A stretch of 50,842 bases of DNA from Desertibaculum subflavum (GCA_003576705.1 QOZS01000040.1:1-50842), one strand, 5' to 3'. Positions 1 through 9,340 are shown, numbered from the stretch's first letter. Numbers and translations are program-made. The notes: generated by a model from the letters alone, not told the origin.

Positions 1-1366
1 CGTCGCGCTCGGTCTCGAAGCCGGCGCGGGCGGCCCGGCTCGGCTGCAGCGCGGCGAGGTTGGTGGTGGGCCGGGCGCCCTGCAGGTCGGCGCGGTCGAA
101 TTCGCGCTTCGGCGCCGCGCGGTGGACCGGCTCGGCCCGGCGCATGGCGTCGACCGGCACCACGGTGGCGCCGCGGGCGTTGACGAAGGCGGCGCCGTCA
201 CGCTGCGGCGGGCCGCGGCGGATATTGGTGACGTTGATGTTGTTGATCACCGTGCGGTTGACCTGCACGACGTTCACGTTGCGCACGTAGGTCACGCTGG
301 AGCGATAGGGCGGGTAGTAGACCTCGCGGGGCCCGAGCGGCACCCAGCCGATCGCCGGGGCGCGGCCGATGGAGACGGCAATGCTGAAATTCGAGCCGCC
401 GACGAAGGCGACCAGCGCCGGCGAATAGACCGGGCGGGCGCGCGCATAGCGGCCCGGCACCCAGCACCAGCGGCCGTGGTAATGCGCCCAGCGCCCGTAA
501 TGGAACGGCGCGAAGCCCCAGGGCGCGTCGTCGATCCAGGTCCAGCCCCAGGGATGCACCCAGGCCCAGTGGCCGTAGCGATAGGGCGCCCAGCCGACCG
601 GCACGGCGGCGGGATACCAAACGGCGCCGTATTCCGGCGTTTCCTGCCAGCTGCCGTGGCGCTCCAGATCCTCGCGGCCCGGCATCGATTGGGGCAGGTG
701 GCGCGGCGTGACGGTGGCGGCCTTCACCTCCGTCTCGCGCGCCAGGGCCCATTCGTCGAATGGCTGGCGGATGGCGGCGACAGTGCCGAGGCTGCCATCG
801 GGCCGGACGATGGCGCTCTCGCCGCCGACCGCCTCGACGCTGCGGCCTTGGTCGGCGAACCGGGCCTTGCCGTCCAGCACGGTGACGCCGGCCGGGGTCT
901 CGCCGGTGCCGGCATCGATGCGGTAGGTGCCGGGCGCCAGCGCCTCCATGCGGCCCTGCGGCGTGGCGATGCTGACCCGCTCGCCCGGTTCGAGCTGGCG
1001 GACGCTCAACTGCACGCTGCCCTGGTCGAGGCGGAGGTCGAGGGCGCTGTCGTCGAGCCGCTCCACGGCGATCGAGGTCTCGTGGTCGAGGCGGAGCGCG
1101 CCGTCGCCATAGCTGATCTCGGCCCGCGCCCCGGGTTCGGTCCAGAGCGCAAGGCCGGTCGAGACCGGATAGTTCAAGACGGCCGCCGACCAGTCGGCCT
1201 GGTCCGGCATGCGGGCCGAGACCTGGCCCTCGACATGGCTGAGCCGCCCGACCCGCGCAGGCGGGTCGCCCGGCAGAGCGGTTTGGCCGGCGGCATTGTC
1301 CAGGCTGAGCAGCGCCAGAGCGGGCGTCAGCAGGAGGGGGACGAGCCGGCGTGCCAGAGCGCGCAT
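1..1366 (-). CDS. FecR-like / DUF6600 exported protein (cut off by window edge)
   Basis: The reading frame opens at ATG 1366, with GAGG about 8 bases upstream, and runs off the left edge, so the C terminus is missing; about 455 residues are visible. Residues 1-28 form a signal peptide (Arg pair, hydrophobic core, ending near AAGQ). Residues about 35-190 resemble a FecR-type beta domain. The next 130 residues are very rich in W, Y, H and G, with repeats such as YGHWAWV, PWGWTWI and YGRWAHY, typical of DUF6600. An Asn/Val-rich stretch follows. This is probably a periplasmic or envelope protein. FecR relatives sense or bind polymers, but the specific role here is unknown. Confidence 0.8.
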   Translation of the reverse strand, partial: MRALARRLVPLLLTPALALLSLDNAAGQTALPGDPPARVGRLSHVEGQVSARMPDQADWSAAVLNYPVSTGLALWTEPGARAEISYGDGALRLDHETSIAVERLDDSALDLRLDQGSVQLSVRQLEPGERVSIATPQGRMEALAPGTYRIDAGTGETPAGVTVLDGKARFADQGRSVEAVGGESAIVRPDGSLGTVAAIRQPFDEWALARETEVKAATVTPRHLPQSMPGREDLERHGSWQETPEYGAVWYPAAVPVGWAPYRYGHWAWVHPWGWTWIDDAPWGFAPFHYGRWAHYHGRWCWVPGRYARARPVYSPALVAFVGGSNFSIAVSIGRAPAIGWVPLGPREVYYPPYRSSVTYVRNVNVVQVNRTVINNINVTNIRRGPPQRDGAAFVNARGATVVPVDAMRRAEPVHRAAPKREFDRADLQGARPTTNLAALQPSRAARAGFETERD

Positions 1367-1463
1367 GGGACCAACCTCGATTCTACCGGTCCTACGCTCG
1401 CGGCCAATCCGAGCGGAATTGCGGCGGGAATTCGGCCGCCAGTTCACATCGGCGGGATTGGGG

Positions 1464-2348
1464 TCAGCGCGACCGCATCTCCTGGCGCAGCACATAGAGC
1501 CCGGCGCCGACCACCAGCAGGCCGCCGATGAGCTTGGCCGGGCCCGGGAAATCGCCCCACCAGGCCCAGCCGAGCAGGGCCGCCCAGACCAGCGACAGAT
1601 ATTTGTAGGGCGCGACGGTGGAGGCGCGGGCGAGGCGCAGCGACTGGATGGCGAGGTAGTAGGCGGCGGTGTGCAGCACCGCGGTGCCCGCCAGAACCGA
1701 CCATTCCATCGCATCCGGGAAGCGCGTGCCGGCCAGCGCCGCCCAGACCGCGCCGGTGACGACCAAGGCCAGCATGGTCCAGAACAGCACGGTGGCCGGA
1801 TGCTCGGCGCCGCCGAGGCGCCGGGTGACGATGTCGCGCAGCGCCGAGGAGACGGCGGCGCAGAGCGGGATGGCGATGCGCCAGTCGAGCGCGGCGCCGC
1901 CGGGATCGATGATGACCAGGGCGCCGGCCAGCCCGGCGGCGACGGCGAACCAGATGGTCGGCGCGACCCGCTCGCCGAGCAGCGGAATGGCGAAGGCGAC
2001 GGTGAGCAGCGGCGAGACGAAGATCACGCCCAGCGCCTCGGCCAGCGGCATGAAGGTGAAGCTCGCCACCACCAGCACGCTCGACAGCACGCCGAGGCCG
2101 GCGCGGGTCAGGTTCAACACCGGCTTGCGCGAGCGGATCAGGTGCAGGCCGCCCGCCTGCATCAGGATGGCGAGGCAGAGCGGCAGGGTGAGCAGGCCGC
2201 GATAGAGCAGGATGTCGCCGATCGAGAACCGCTCGGTCAGCCATTTCGAGACGGCGTCATGCGTCGTCAGCACCGCGGTGGCGGCGATGGCGCAGATGAT
2301 GCCGGCCGTCTCGACGGGGGCGGCCTTGGTATGCGTGGTGACGGTCAC
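1464..2348 (-). CDS. EamA-family (DMT superfamily) permease
   Basis: A 294-residue protein with about ten hydrophobic helices arranged as two EamA repeats, the usual length and layout for drug/metabolite transporters of the inner membrane. The first half contains ASFTFMPLAEALGVIFVSPL and the second half APYKYLSLVWAALLGW, both in positions typical of the family. The GTG start at 2348 has GAGGAAA about 9 bases upstream. The substrate cannot be told from sequence; members export amino acids, nucleosides or drugs. It is divergent from the ABC permease at 2448. The family assignment is firm and the function is not. Confidence 0.9.
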   Translation of the reverse strand: MTVTTHTKAAPVETAGIICAIAATAVLTTHDAVSKWLTERFSIGDILLYRGLLTLPLCLAILMQAGGLHLIRSRKPVLNLTRAGLGVLSSVLVVASFTFMPLAEALGVIFVSPLLTVAFAIPLLGERVAPTIWFAVAAGLAGALVIIDPGGAALDWRIAIPLCAAVSSALRDIVTRRLGGAEHPATVLFWTMLALVVTGAVWAALAGTRFPDAMEWSVLAGTAVLHTAAYYLAIQSLRLARASTVAPYKYLSLVWAALLGWAWWGDFPGPAKLIGGLLVVGAGLYVLRQEMRSR

Positions 2349-2447
2349 TGCGGGCGTTTCCTCGAATCAGGACTATAGCAGCGGCGGGCGCCGCCCGAGC
2401 GATTGTGTCGTAGCGCGCGGCGAAGCGCTCTGGCATCGTGGCCGGCG

Positions 2448-3233
2448 ATGCCAGCCGCCGCTTCGTTCCGCTATCTGCTGCCCGTGCTCGTCGGCCTCGC
2501 CACGCTTGGCGGCTGGGAGGCGGTGGTGCGCGCGAACGAGATCCCGCCCTATATCCTGCCGGGGCCCATCCTGATCGCTGAGACGCTGGTCGCCGATTGG
2601 GGCACGCTCTGGCCGAGCCTGCTGGTGACGCTCGAGATCACCGCGCTCGCGCTGCTCGTCGCCACCGTCGGCGGCGTCGCGCTGGCTCTGCTCTTCGCGC
2701 AGTCGCGCCTGGTCGAGCTGACCTTGTTCCCCTATGCGGTGGTGCTGCAGGTGACGCCGATCGTGGCGATCGCGCCGCTCATCCTGATCTATGTCGACGA
2801 TACCCGCGCGGCGCTCTTGATCTGCGCCTGGATCGTCGCCTTCTTCCCGATCCTGTCCAACACCACGCTCGGCCTGGTCTCGACCGACCGCAACCTGCTC
2901 GACCTGTTCCGGCTCTACGGCGCCGGACGGTTCCGGACGCTGGCCTGGCTCCGCTTTCCGGCGGCGCTGCCGTATTTCCTGGGCGGGCTCCGCATCGCCG
3001 GCGGCCTCTGCCTGATCGGCGCCGTGGTGGCGGAGTTCGCCGCCGGAACGGCCGGCTCGGGCTCCGGCCTCGCCTACCGCATCCTGGAGGCCGGCTACCG
3101 CCTCAACGTGCCGCGCATGTATGCGGCGCTGGTCATGATCGCCGGCGTCGGCATCCTGATCTTTCTGGCGCTGACGGCGCTCAACCACCTGATCCTGCGC
3201 CGCTGGCACGAGAGCGCGCGCGGCGCGGAGTGA
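2448..3233 (+). CDS. ABC transporter permease, SsuC/TauC/ThiX type
   Basis: A 261-residue inner-membrane permease with about six helices. The EAA-like loop, around LFRLYGAGRFRTLAWLRFPA followed by LPYFLGGLRIAGG, matches the nitrate/taurine/pyrimidine-precursor importer class. I prefer ATG 2448 (MPAAASF) over an upstream TTG at 2403, because the extra residues are Arg/Ser-rich and unlike the family; no strong ribosome site is seen before either. The matching ATPase and periplasmic binding protein are absent from both sides, so this is an orphan or is served by subunits encoded elsewhere. The 3' end comes within 2 bases of the convergent dehydrogenase gene. Confidence 0.85.
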   Translation: MPAAASFRYLLPVLVGLATLGGWEAVVRANEIPPYILPGPILIAETLVADWGTLWPSLLVTLEITALALLVATVGGVALALLFAQSRLVELTLFPYAVVLQVTPIVAIAPLILIYVDDTRAALLICAWIVAFFPILSNTTLGLVSTDRNLLDLFRLYGAGRFRTLAWLRFPAALPYFLGGLRIAGGLCLIGAVVAEFAAGTAGSGSGLAYRILEAGYRLNVPRMYAALVMIAGVGILIFLALTALNHLILRRWHESARGAE

Positions 3234-3234
3234 C

Positions 3235-4407
3235 TCACGCCGTCTCGGCGAACAGCTCGCGGCCGATCAGCATGCGGCGGATCTCGCTGGTGCCGGCGCC
3301 GATCTCGTAGAGCTTGGCGTCGCGCAGGAAGCGTCCGGTCGGGTAGTCGTTGATATAGCCGTTGCCGCCGAGCGCCTGGATCGCCTCGAGCGCCATCCAG
3401 GTCGCCTTCTCGGCGGCATAGAGGATGGCGCCGGCGGCGTCCTTGCGCGTCGTGCGGCCGGCATCGCAGGCCTTGGCCACGGCGTACACATAGGACCGGC
3501 AGGCATTCATCGTCGTGTACATGTCGGCGAGCTTGCCCTGCATCAGCTGGAACTCGCCGATCGGCTGGCCGAACTGCTTCCTCTCGTGCACGTAGGGCAC
3601 GACGACGTCCATGCAGGCGCGCATGATGCCGAGCGGGCCGGCGGCGAGCACGGCGCGCTCGTAATCGAGGCCGCTCATCAGCACGTTGACGCCCTTGCCG
3701 ACCTCGGAGAGCACGTTCTCGGCCGGCACCTCGCAATCCTGGAAGATCAGCTCGCAGGTGTTGGAGCCGCGCATGCCCATCTTGTCGAGCTTGGGCCCGG
3801 TGGAGAAACCCTTGAAGCCGCGCTCGATGATGAAGGCGGTGATGCCGCGCGGGCCGGCGGATGGATCGGTCTTGGCATAGACCACGAGCGTGTCGGCGTT
3901 CGGCCCGTTGGTGATCCACATCTTGGTGCCGTTGAGGACGTAGCGGTCGCCCTTCTTGTCGGCGCGGAGCTTCATCGACACGACGTCGGAGCCGGCGCCG
4001 GGCTCGCTCATCGCCAAGGAGCCGACATGCTCGCCCGAGATCAGCTTCGGCAGGTATTTCCGCTTCTGCGCCTCGCTGCCGTTGCGGCGGATCTGGTTGA
4101 CGCAGAGGTTGGAATGCGCGCCGTAGGAGAGGCCGATGGCGGCGGAGCCGCGCGAGACCTCCTCGACCGCGATGACATGCTCCAAATAGCCCATGCCGGC
4201 TCCGCCATATTCGGGTTCCACCGTGATGCCGTGCAGGCCGAGCGCGCCGAGCTTCTTCCACATCGGCGCCGGAAAGTCGTTCGCCTTCTCGACCTCGGCG
4301 GCGATCGGCGTCACCTCGGCGGCGGTGAAGGTCGCCACCTGGTCGCGCAGCATGTCGGCGGTCTCGCCGAGGCCGAAATCGAAATCCGGCAGCTTGTTGG
4401 GGATCAT
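3235..4407 (-). CDS. ivd: Isovaleryl-CoA dehydrogenase
   Basis: A 390-residue flavoprotein of the acyl-CoA dehydrogenase family. It oxidises isovaleryl-CoA to 3-methylcrotonyl-CoA in leucine breakdown, passing electrons to ETF. Visible landmarks are the FAD/substrate loop LAMSEPGAGSDV (about 131-142), WITNGP (about 164-169), the catalytic-base region LDYERAVLAAGPLGIM with Glu250, where isovaleryl-CoA dehydrogenases carry their base, and the C-terminal IQALGGNGYINDYPTGR. Length and motifs fit LiuA/Ivd rather than short-chain ACADs. The start ATG 4407 has GGGAGGAAACG directly upstream. The other leucine genes (mccAB, liuC, liuE) are not nearby; the carboxylase at 12-15.6 kb is of the propionyl type. 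Confidence 0.9.
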   Translation of the reverse strand: MIPNKLPDFDFGLGETADMLRDQVATFTAAEVTPIAAEVEKANDFPAPMWKKLGALGLHGITVEPEYGGAGMGYLEHVIAVEEVSRGSAAIGLSYGAHSNLCVNQIRRNGSEAQKRKYLPKLISGEHVGSLAMSEPGAGSDVVSMKLRADKKGDRYVLNGTKMWITNGPNADTLVVYAKTDPSAGPRGITAFIIERGFKGFSTGPKLDKMGMRGSNTCELIFQDCEVPAENVLSEVGKGVNVLMSGLDYERAVLAAGPLGIMRACMDVVVPYVHERKQFGQPIGEFQLMQGKLADMYTTMNACRSYVYAVAKACDAGRTTRKDAAGAILYAAEKATWMALEAIQALGGNGYINDYPTGRFLRDAKLYEIGAGTSEIRRMLIGRELFAETA

Positions 4408-4572
4408 CGTTTCCTCCCGGGAACCGAGCCCGGTTTTACCGCTGGGCGGGCAAGGAGCAAAGCTTTGCCGAAAGCCGCCAATCGTCGTTAACGCTGCAAT
4501 CGGTTGTGGCCGGCTGCCGTACCATATGTTCTATTCGTTGCAACCTTGCCTGCCGCCAAAGAACCTTCCGTC

Positions 4573-5712
4573 ATGCCGACATCGCTCTTCCGAACTTCCG
4601 TCGCAATGCTGCTGACCGGCCTGTTGCTGCTTGCCTTGCCGGCCTGCCAACAGACCGCCGGACCCGGCGGCGGGCCGCGTGTCGCCGCCGAGGAGGGCGT
4701 CCGGGTCAAGGCGCTGTACGAGCGTGCCAAGAAGCTGGACGCGGAAGGGAAATATGCCGCCGCCGAGCGCGACCTTCGCGAGGCGGCCGGGGTGGTCGAG
4801 CGGGCGACCGGCGGCGACAGCCTGCAGACGGCGTTCGCCCTGAGCGCGCTGGCCGACCAGAACATGAATGTCGCCAACTTCGCGGAGGCCGAGCGGCATC
4901 TCGACCGTGCGATGAAGATCGGCGAGCGCCTGCGGGGCGCGCAGCATCCCGACATCGCCGAGTTCCTGCGCAAGCAGTTCAACCTCGCCATGCTGCTCGG
5001 CCGCTTCGATGAAGCCGACATCCTGGCGCAGCGCTATGTCGAGATCGTGCGTCGGTCCTTCGGCCCCAAGCATCCCTTCGTCGGTCGCGGCCTGGGGCAG
5101 CGGGCCGCGGCGCTCGACCAGCTGGAAAAGTACGAGGCGGCGGAGCCGATCCGCCTCGAGGCGCTCGACATCGCCCAGAACGCCTGGGGCGCCGAGCACC
5201 TCGATACCGCCGCGGCTCTGATCGGGCTGGCCCGCACCTACGCGGCCGGCGGGCGCGCCGACGAGGCGGCCGGCATCGTCCGGCGCGCGAACGCCATCGT
5301 CCTCGCCGTGACCAAAGGGGAGGGGCGGGACTATGCGGCGGCGCTGAACCAGCAGGGCGAGGCCGAGCTGGCGGCCGGACTTTACGCCGACGCCAAAGCG
5401 AGCCTGAGCCGCGGCCTGGCGGCCGCCCTGACGGTCTTCGGGCCGGGCCATCCGGAAACCGGTTTCTCGCTTCTCGCCCTTGGCGTCGCCGAATCGAGGC
5501 TGGGGGAGTTCGACGCGGGGCGGACGCATATGGCAGGCGGCATCGACCTGATCCGGGCCGCCCATACCGACGGGCATCCGGCCTATGCGACGGCCCTGCT
5601 GCGGCAGGCGGAGGCCTACCGGATCAACGGCCAGGGGGCGGAGGCCGAGATCTTCGTCGAGAAAGCGGAAGCCATCCGCAAGCGCCTGATCCGGCTGGGG
5701 AGCACGATCTGA
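4573..5712 (+). CDS. TPR-repeat lipoprotein
   Basis: A 379-residue protein. The start ATG 4573 gives a lipoprotein signal sequence with lipobox LPAC and acylated Cys25; an upstream TTG at 4504 is in frame but would bury the signal. The mature part is made of kinesin-light-chain-like tetratricopeptide repeats of about 42 residues: QTAFALSALADQNMNVANFAEAE, IAEFLRKQFNLAMLLGRFDEAD and AAALIGLARTYAAGGRADEA. Such repeats bind protein partners, so a membrane-anchored scaffold role is likely. It is followed after 4 bases by a second exported TPR gene, so the pair probably acts together. Function is unknown. Confidence 0.8.
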   Translation: MPTSLFRTSVAMLLTGLLLLALPACQQTAGPGGGPRVAAEEGVRVKALYERAKKLDAEGKYAAAERDLREAAGVVERATGGDSLQTAFALSALADQNMNVANFAEAERHLDRAMKIGERLRGAQHPDIAEFLRKQFNLAMLLGRFDEADILAQRYVEIVRRSFGPKHPFVGRGLGQRAAALDQLEKYEAAEPIRLEALDIAQNAWGAEHLDTAAALIGLARTYAAGGRADEAAGIVRRANAIVLAVTKGEGRDYAAALNQQGEAELAAGLYADAKASLSRGLAAALTVFGPGHPETGFSLLALGVAESRLGEFDAGRTHMAGGIDLIRAAHTDGHPAYATALLRQAEAYRINGQGAEAEIFVEKAEAIRKRLIRLGSTI

Positions 5713-5716
5713 TCCG

Positions 5717-6937
5717 ATGCGCCGTCTGATTCTCGCCCTCCTGCTGCCGGTCGCGCTCGCAGCAGGGGCCTCCCGGCCGGCCCTGTCTCAGCCGGCGTCC
5801 GGGCCGCTTCTGCTGCCGCCGATCACGCGGGCGCTGGACCAGCAGCTGGGGACCATCCGGACCGAGAACGCGAACGATCCGGACCAGGCGATTGCCCGCC
5901 TGACCGCCTTGCTGCTGCAGGCCGAGCGCGGCCGGCAGGCAGGCGAGCAGATCGTCATCCTGACGGCGCGTTCGCAGCAGGAGATCCGCGCCAAGCGGAT
6001 CGACCGGGCGATCGAGGATCTCAACCGCGCAATCGCCATAAGCGGCGCATATCCCCTGCCGTTTTTCCTGCGCGGCTCCTACGAGGCGCTGCGCGGGGAC
6101 AGATCCAAGGCACTGGCCGATCTCGACAAGGCGATCGAAGTCGAGCCGAAATTCCTGCCGGCCTATCGGGCACGTGCGCGCATGTTGTCCGATCTGCGCC
6201 GCTGGGGCGATGCGGCGGCGGATCACAGCCGGGTTCTGGCCGAGCGCCCGGACGACGCGGAAGCGCGCTACAATCGAGCCTTGGCGCATAGCCTGGCGGG
6301 CAACAAGCAGGCCGCCCTCGTCGATATCGACATGGTGATGGTGCGCAATCCGCACGATCCGGCGATGTTGATCGAGAAATCCATCATCCTGCGCGGCATG
6401 GGCAACTTCGATGCCGCCCTCGCCGCGCTCGAACGCGCCATGGCGGACGGCGACGATCGCGGAATCGCGCTGCGGGAGCGCGGCATGGTGCATTTCGCGC
6501 GCGGCGATTTCGCGGCGGCGGAACGCGACCTGAAGCGCGCCTACGATCTGGGTCTCGGGACCGGCCTGCCGGCGCCCTATGTCGCGGTCTATCTCGAAGC
6601 GGCGCGGCTGCGCCTCGGTCAGTCCGATCGCGCCGATCTCGCGCGCCGCCAGGAACTGGCATTCACCAAGGGATGGGCGAACACCGTGGCGGAGTTCCTC
6701 GGCGACAGGATCGCCGCGGAGGCGCTGGTCGCCCGCACGAAGGAAGATGTCAAAGCGGAGCGCGAGGCAGACGAGCGGCTCTGCGAGGCGCAATTCTTCA
6801 TCGCGCAACGCCACATGGCGGACGGCAGGATCGACGCCGCCATCGGCGCGTTCCAGGCCGTTGTCGCCACGGGCGTGACATGGTTCAACGAATACGATCT
6901 GGCGCGCGGTGAGCTCAGGCGGCTGGGCCGGCTCTGA
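5717..6937 (+). CDS. Exported TPR-repeat protein
   Basis: A 406-residue protein with a Sec signal peptide (MRRLILALLLPVALAAGASRP) and helical TPR pairs spanning about residues 70-400, for example the segments IDRAIEDLNRAIAISGAYPL, ALADLDKAIEVEPKFLPAYR and GNFDAALAALERAMADGDDR. No lipobox Cys follows the signal, so it is probably periplasmic. Translationally close to the TPR lipoprotein upstream (4-base gap), which suggests one operon and one complex. It ends 6 bases before the convergent malic enzyme gene. No enzymatic motif is seen. Confidence 0.8.
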   Translation: MRRLILALLLPVALAAGASRPALSQPASGPLLLPPITRALDQQLGTIRTENANDPDQAIARLTALLLQAERGRQAGEQIVILTARSQQEIRAKRIDRAIEDLNRAIAISGAYPLPFFLRGSYEALRGDRSKALADLDKAIEVEPKFLPAYRARARMLSDLRRWGDAAADHSRVLAERPDDAEARYNRALAHSLAGNKQAALVDIDMVMVRNPHDPAMLIEKSIILRGMGNFDAALAALERAMADGDDRGIALRERGMVHFARGDFAAAERDLKRAYDLGLGTGLPAPYVAVYLEAARLRLGQSDRADLARRQELAFTKGWANTVAEFLGDRIAAEALVARTKEDVKAEREADERLCEAQFFIAQRHMADGRIDAAIGAFQAVVATGVTWFNEYDLARGELRRLGRL

Positions 6938-6943
6938 CCGCCC

Positions 6944-9229
6944 TCAGCCGCCTCGCGCCTGCAGATCCTGCGCATCCACCACCGCGACGGCCGTCATGTT
7001 GACCAGGCCGCGCACGCTGATGGCCGGCGTCACCACATGCGCGGCGGCGTTCAGTCCGAGGAGCATGGGGCCGACGGAGAAGCCTTCGGCCACCTCTTTC
7101 GCCAGGTTGAAGGCGATGTTGGCGGCGTCGACCGTCGGCATGATCAGCAGGTTCGCCGCGCCGCTCAGCGTCGAATAGGGGAAGATCCAGTCGCGCCGGG
7201 CCAGGTTGATGGCGAGGTCAGGCTTCATCTCGCCGTCGACTTCCAGCGCCGGCGCCTCCGCCCGGATCAGCTCGACGACGCGGCGCATCTTGTCCGCCGA
7301 GGGCTTGGCCGAGCCGCCGAAATTGGAGTGCGAGACGACGGCGAGCTTCGGCTCTAGGCCGAACCGCCCGACCTCTGCCGCCGCCATCACGGCGATGCGG
7401 GCGAGCGCCTCGGGCGAGGGGTCGTCGGCGACATTGGTGTCGGTGAGGAACAGCGTGTGGTTGGGCAGCACCAGCAATTGCAGCGCGGCGAGCTCCTGCG
7501 CGCCCGGCCTGAGCCCGAGGATGTCGCGCACCTTGGGCAGGTGATGGTCGTATTCGCCGAGCGTGCCGCAGATCATGGCGTCGGCCTCGCCGCGCTTGAC
7601 CATCATGGCGGCGATCACGGTGGCATCGCTGCGCAAGGTGATGCGCGCGGCATCGGCCAGCACGCCGTTGCGCGCCATCATCCGGTGATAGGCATCGGCG
7701 AACTCGGCCCGGGCCGCATAGGTGCGGGGGTCGAGGATCTCCACGTCGCGGCCCGGCAAGAGGCGGATGCCGAGCTCCTTCATGCGCCGCGCCAGCGCGT
7801 CCTCGCGGCCGATCAGCACCGGCCGGGCCAGCTTCTCGTCGACCACGATCTGGGCGGCGCGGATCACCGTTTCGTTCTCGCCCTCGGCATAGACGACGCG
7901 GGCCGGCGCGGCGCGCGCGCGGTCGAAGACCGGCTTCATCACGAAGCCGGTGCGGTAGACGAAGCGGCCGAGGCTCTGGCGGTAGGCCTCCATATCGGCG
8001 ATCGGCCGCGTGGCGACGCCGGATCGCATGGCGGCTTCCGCCACGGCCGGCGCGATGCGCAGGATCAGGCGGGGATCGAACGGCTTCGGGATCAGGTATT
8101 CGGGGCCGAAGGCGAAGGCGCCCTCGCCGCCATAGGCCTTGGCGACAATGTCGGAGCTTTCGGCCAGCGCCAGGTCTGAGATCGCATCCACCGCGGCGCG
8201 CTTCATCTCGCCGTTGATCTGCGTCGCGCCGACATCCAGCGCGCCGCGGAACAGGAAGGGGAAGCAGAGGACGTTGTTGACCTGGTTCGGGAAGTCGGAC
8301 CGGCCGGTGGCGATCACCGCGTCGGGCCTGGCCTCGCGGGCGAGCTTCGGGTCGATCTCCGGCGTCGGGTTGGCCAGCGCCAGGACCAGCGGGCGCGGTG
8401 CCATCCGCTTCAGCATGTCCGGCTTCAGCACATTGGGGCCGGAGAGGCCGAGGAACAGGTCGGCGCCGTCGATCACGTCGCCGAGCGAGCGGAAGCCGGT
8501 CTTGCGGGCATAGCGCGCCTTGAACGGGTCCATCAGCTCGGCCCGGCCCTCGTAGACCACGCCGGCGAGGTCGACGACATAGAGCTTGGCCTTGTCGAGG
8601 CCGAGCTCCACCAATTGGTCCAGGCAGGCGAGCGCGGCGGCGCCGGCGCCGCAGCAGACCGCGGTGATCTCCGGCAGCTCCTTGCCGACCACACGCAATC
8701 CGTTCTTCACCGCGGCGGCGACGCAGATCGCGGTGCCGTGCTGGTCGTCGTGCATCACCGGGATCTTCATGCGCTGGCGCAGCTTCTGCTCCACCACGAA
8801 GCATTCCGGCGCCTTGATGTCCTCCAGGTTGATGCCGCCGAAGGTCGGCTCCAGCGCCGCGATCACCTCGACCAGGCGGTCGGCGTCGTTCTCGGCCACC
8901 TCCAGGTCGAACACGTCGATGCCGGCGAATTTCTTGAACAGCACCGCCTTGCCTTCCATGACGGGCTTGGCGGCGAGGGGACCGATCGCGCCGAGGCCCA
9001 AAACAGCGGTGCCGTTGGTGACGACGGCGACCAGGTTGGCGCGGGCGGTCAAGGTCGCCGCCTCGGCCGGATCGGCGACGATCGCCTCGCAGGCGGCGGC
9101 GACGCCGGGCGAATAGGCGAGCGACAAATCGTGCTGGTTGGCGAGGCGCTTGGTCGGGGTGACGGCGAGCTTCCCCGGGGTCGGCCGGCGGTGATAGTCG
9201 AGCGCCGCCTCGCGCGTGGAATCCGTCAT
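6944..9229 (-). CDS. maeB: NADP-dependent malic enzyme with phosphotransacetylase domain
   Basis: A 761-residue fusion protein of the MaeB type. Residues about 1-430 are the malic enzyme, which converts malate to pyruvate plus CO2 with NADP reduction: SLAYSPGVAAACEAI near the N terminus, INLEDIKAPECF for metal and substrate, HDDQHGTAI, the CCGAGAAALACL nucleotide fold and LALANPTPEI. Residues about 430-761 resemble phosphate acetyltransferase (FLTDTNVADDPSPE, VAVVSHSNFGGSAKPSA), which in this family regulates rather than catalyses. The full length equals the usual MaeB size. ATG 9229 is the start. It stands alone, back to back with the tRNA-Leu terminator. Confidence 0.93.
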   Translation of the reverse strand: MTDSTREAALDYHRRPTPGKLAVTPTKRLANQHDLSLAYSPGVAAACEAIVADPAEAATLTARANLVAVVTNGTAVLGLGAIGPLAAKPVMEGKAVLFKKFAGIDVFDLEVAENDADRLVEVIAALEPTFGGINLEDIKAPECFVVEQKLRQRMKIPVMHDDQHGTAICVAAAVKNGLRVVGKELPEITAVCCGAGAAALACLDQLVELGLDKAKLYVVDLAGVVYEGRAELMDPFKARYARKTGFRSLGDVIDGADLFLGLSGPNVLKPDMLKRMAPRPLVLALANPTPEIDPKLAREARPDAVIATGRSDFPNQVNNVLCFPFLFRGALDVGATQINGEMKRAAVDAISDLALAESSDIVAKAYGGEGAFAFGPEYLIPKPFDPRLILRIAPAVAEAAMRSGVATRPIADMEAYRQSLGRFVYRTGFVMKPVFDRARAAPARVVYAEGENETVIRAAQIVVDEKLARPVLIGREDALARRMKELGIRLLPGRDVEILDPRTYAARAEFADAYHRMMARNGVLADAARITLRSDATVIAAMMVKRGEADAMICGTLGEYDHHLPKVRDILGLRPGAQELAALQLLVLPNHTLFLTDTNVADDPSPEALARIAVMAAAEVGRFGLEPKLAVVSHSNFGGSAKPSADKMRRVVELIRAEAPALEVDGEMKPDLAINLARRDWIFPYSTLSGAANLLIMPTVDAANIAFNLAKEVAEGFSVGPMLLGLNAAAHVVTPAISVRGLVNMTAVAVVDAQDLQARGG

Positions 9230-9293
9230 CCGTCCGACCCCTCCTGACCCTCAAGTCCGGCCACTATAGCGGGCGGGGCGGGGCCCCTGGAAA

Positions 9294-9331
9294 GCCGACG
9301 CCCGCCGATCAGGTGACCGGCGGGCGTCGGG
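9294..9331 (-). terminator. Intrinsic terminator of tRNA-Leu
   Basis: A perfect 13-bp inverted repeat (arms 9295-9307 and 9318-9330, loop of 10 bases) lies 10 bases beyond the tRNA 3' end. Read on the minus strand it is followed by CTTTCC. The long GC stem with a short T run fits a factor-independent terminator that insulates the tRNA from maeB. Confidence 0.75.
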
Positions 9332-9340
9332 CTCAAGTGA

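Noticed and set aside
7218..9254. 678-residue minus-strand frame overlapping maeB
   Set aside because: An Arg/Gly-rich alternate frame of maeB itself; the MaeB frame has complete malic enzyme and phosphotransacetylase motifs.
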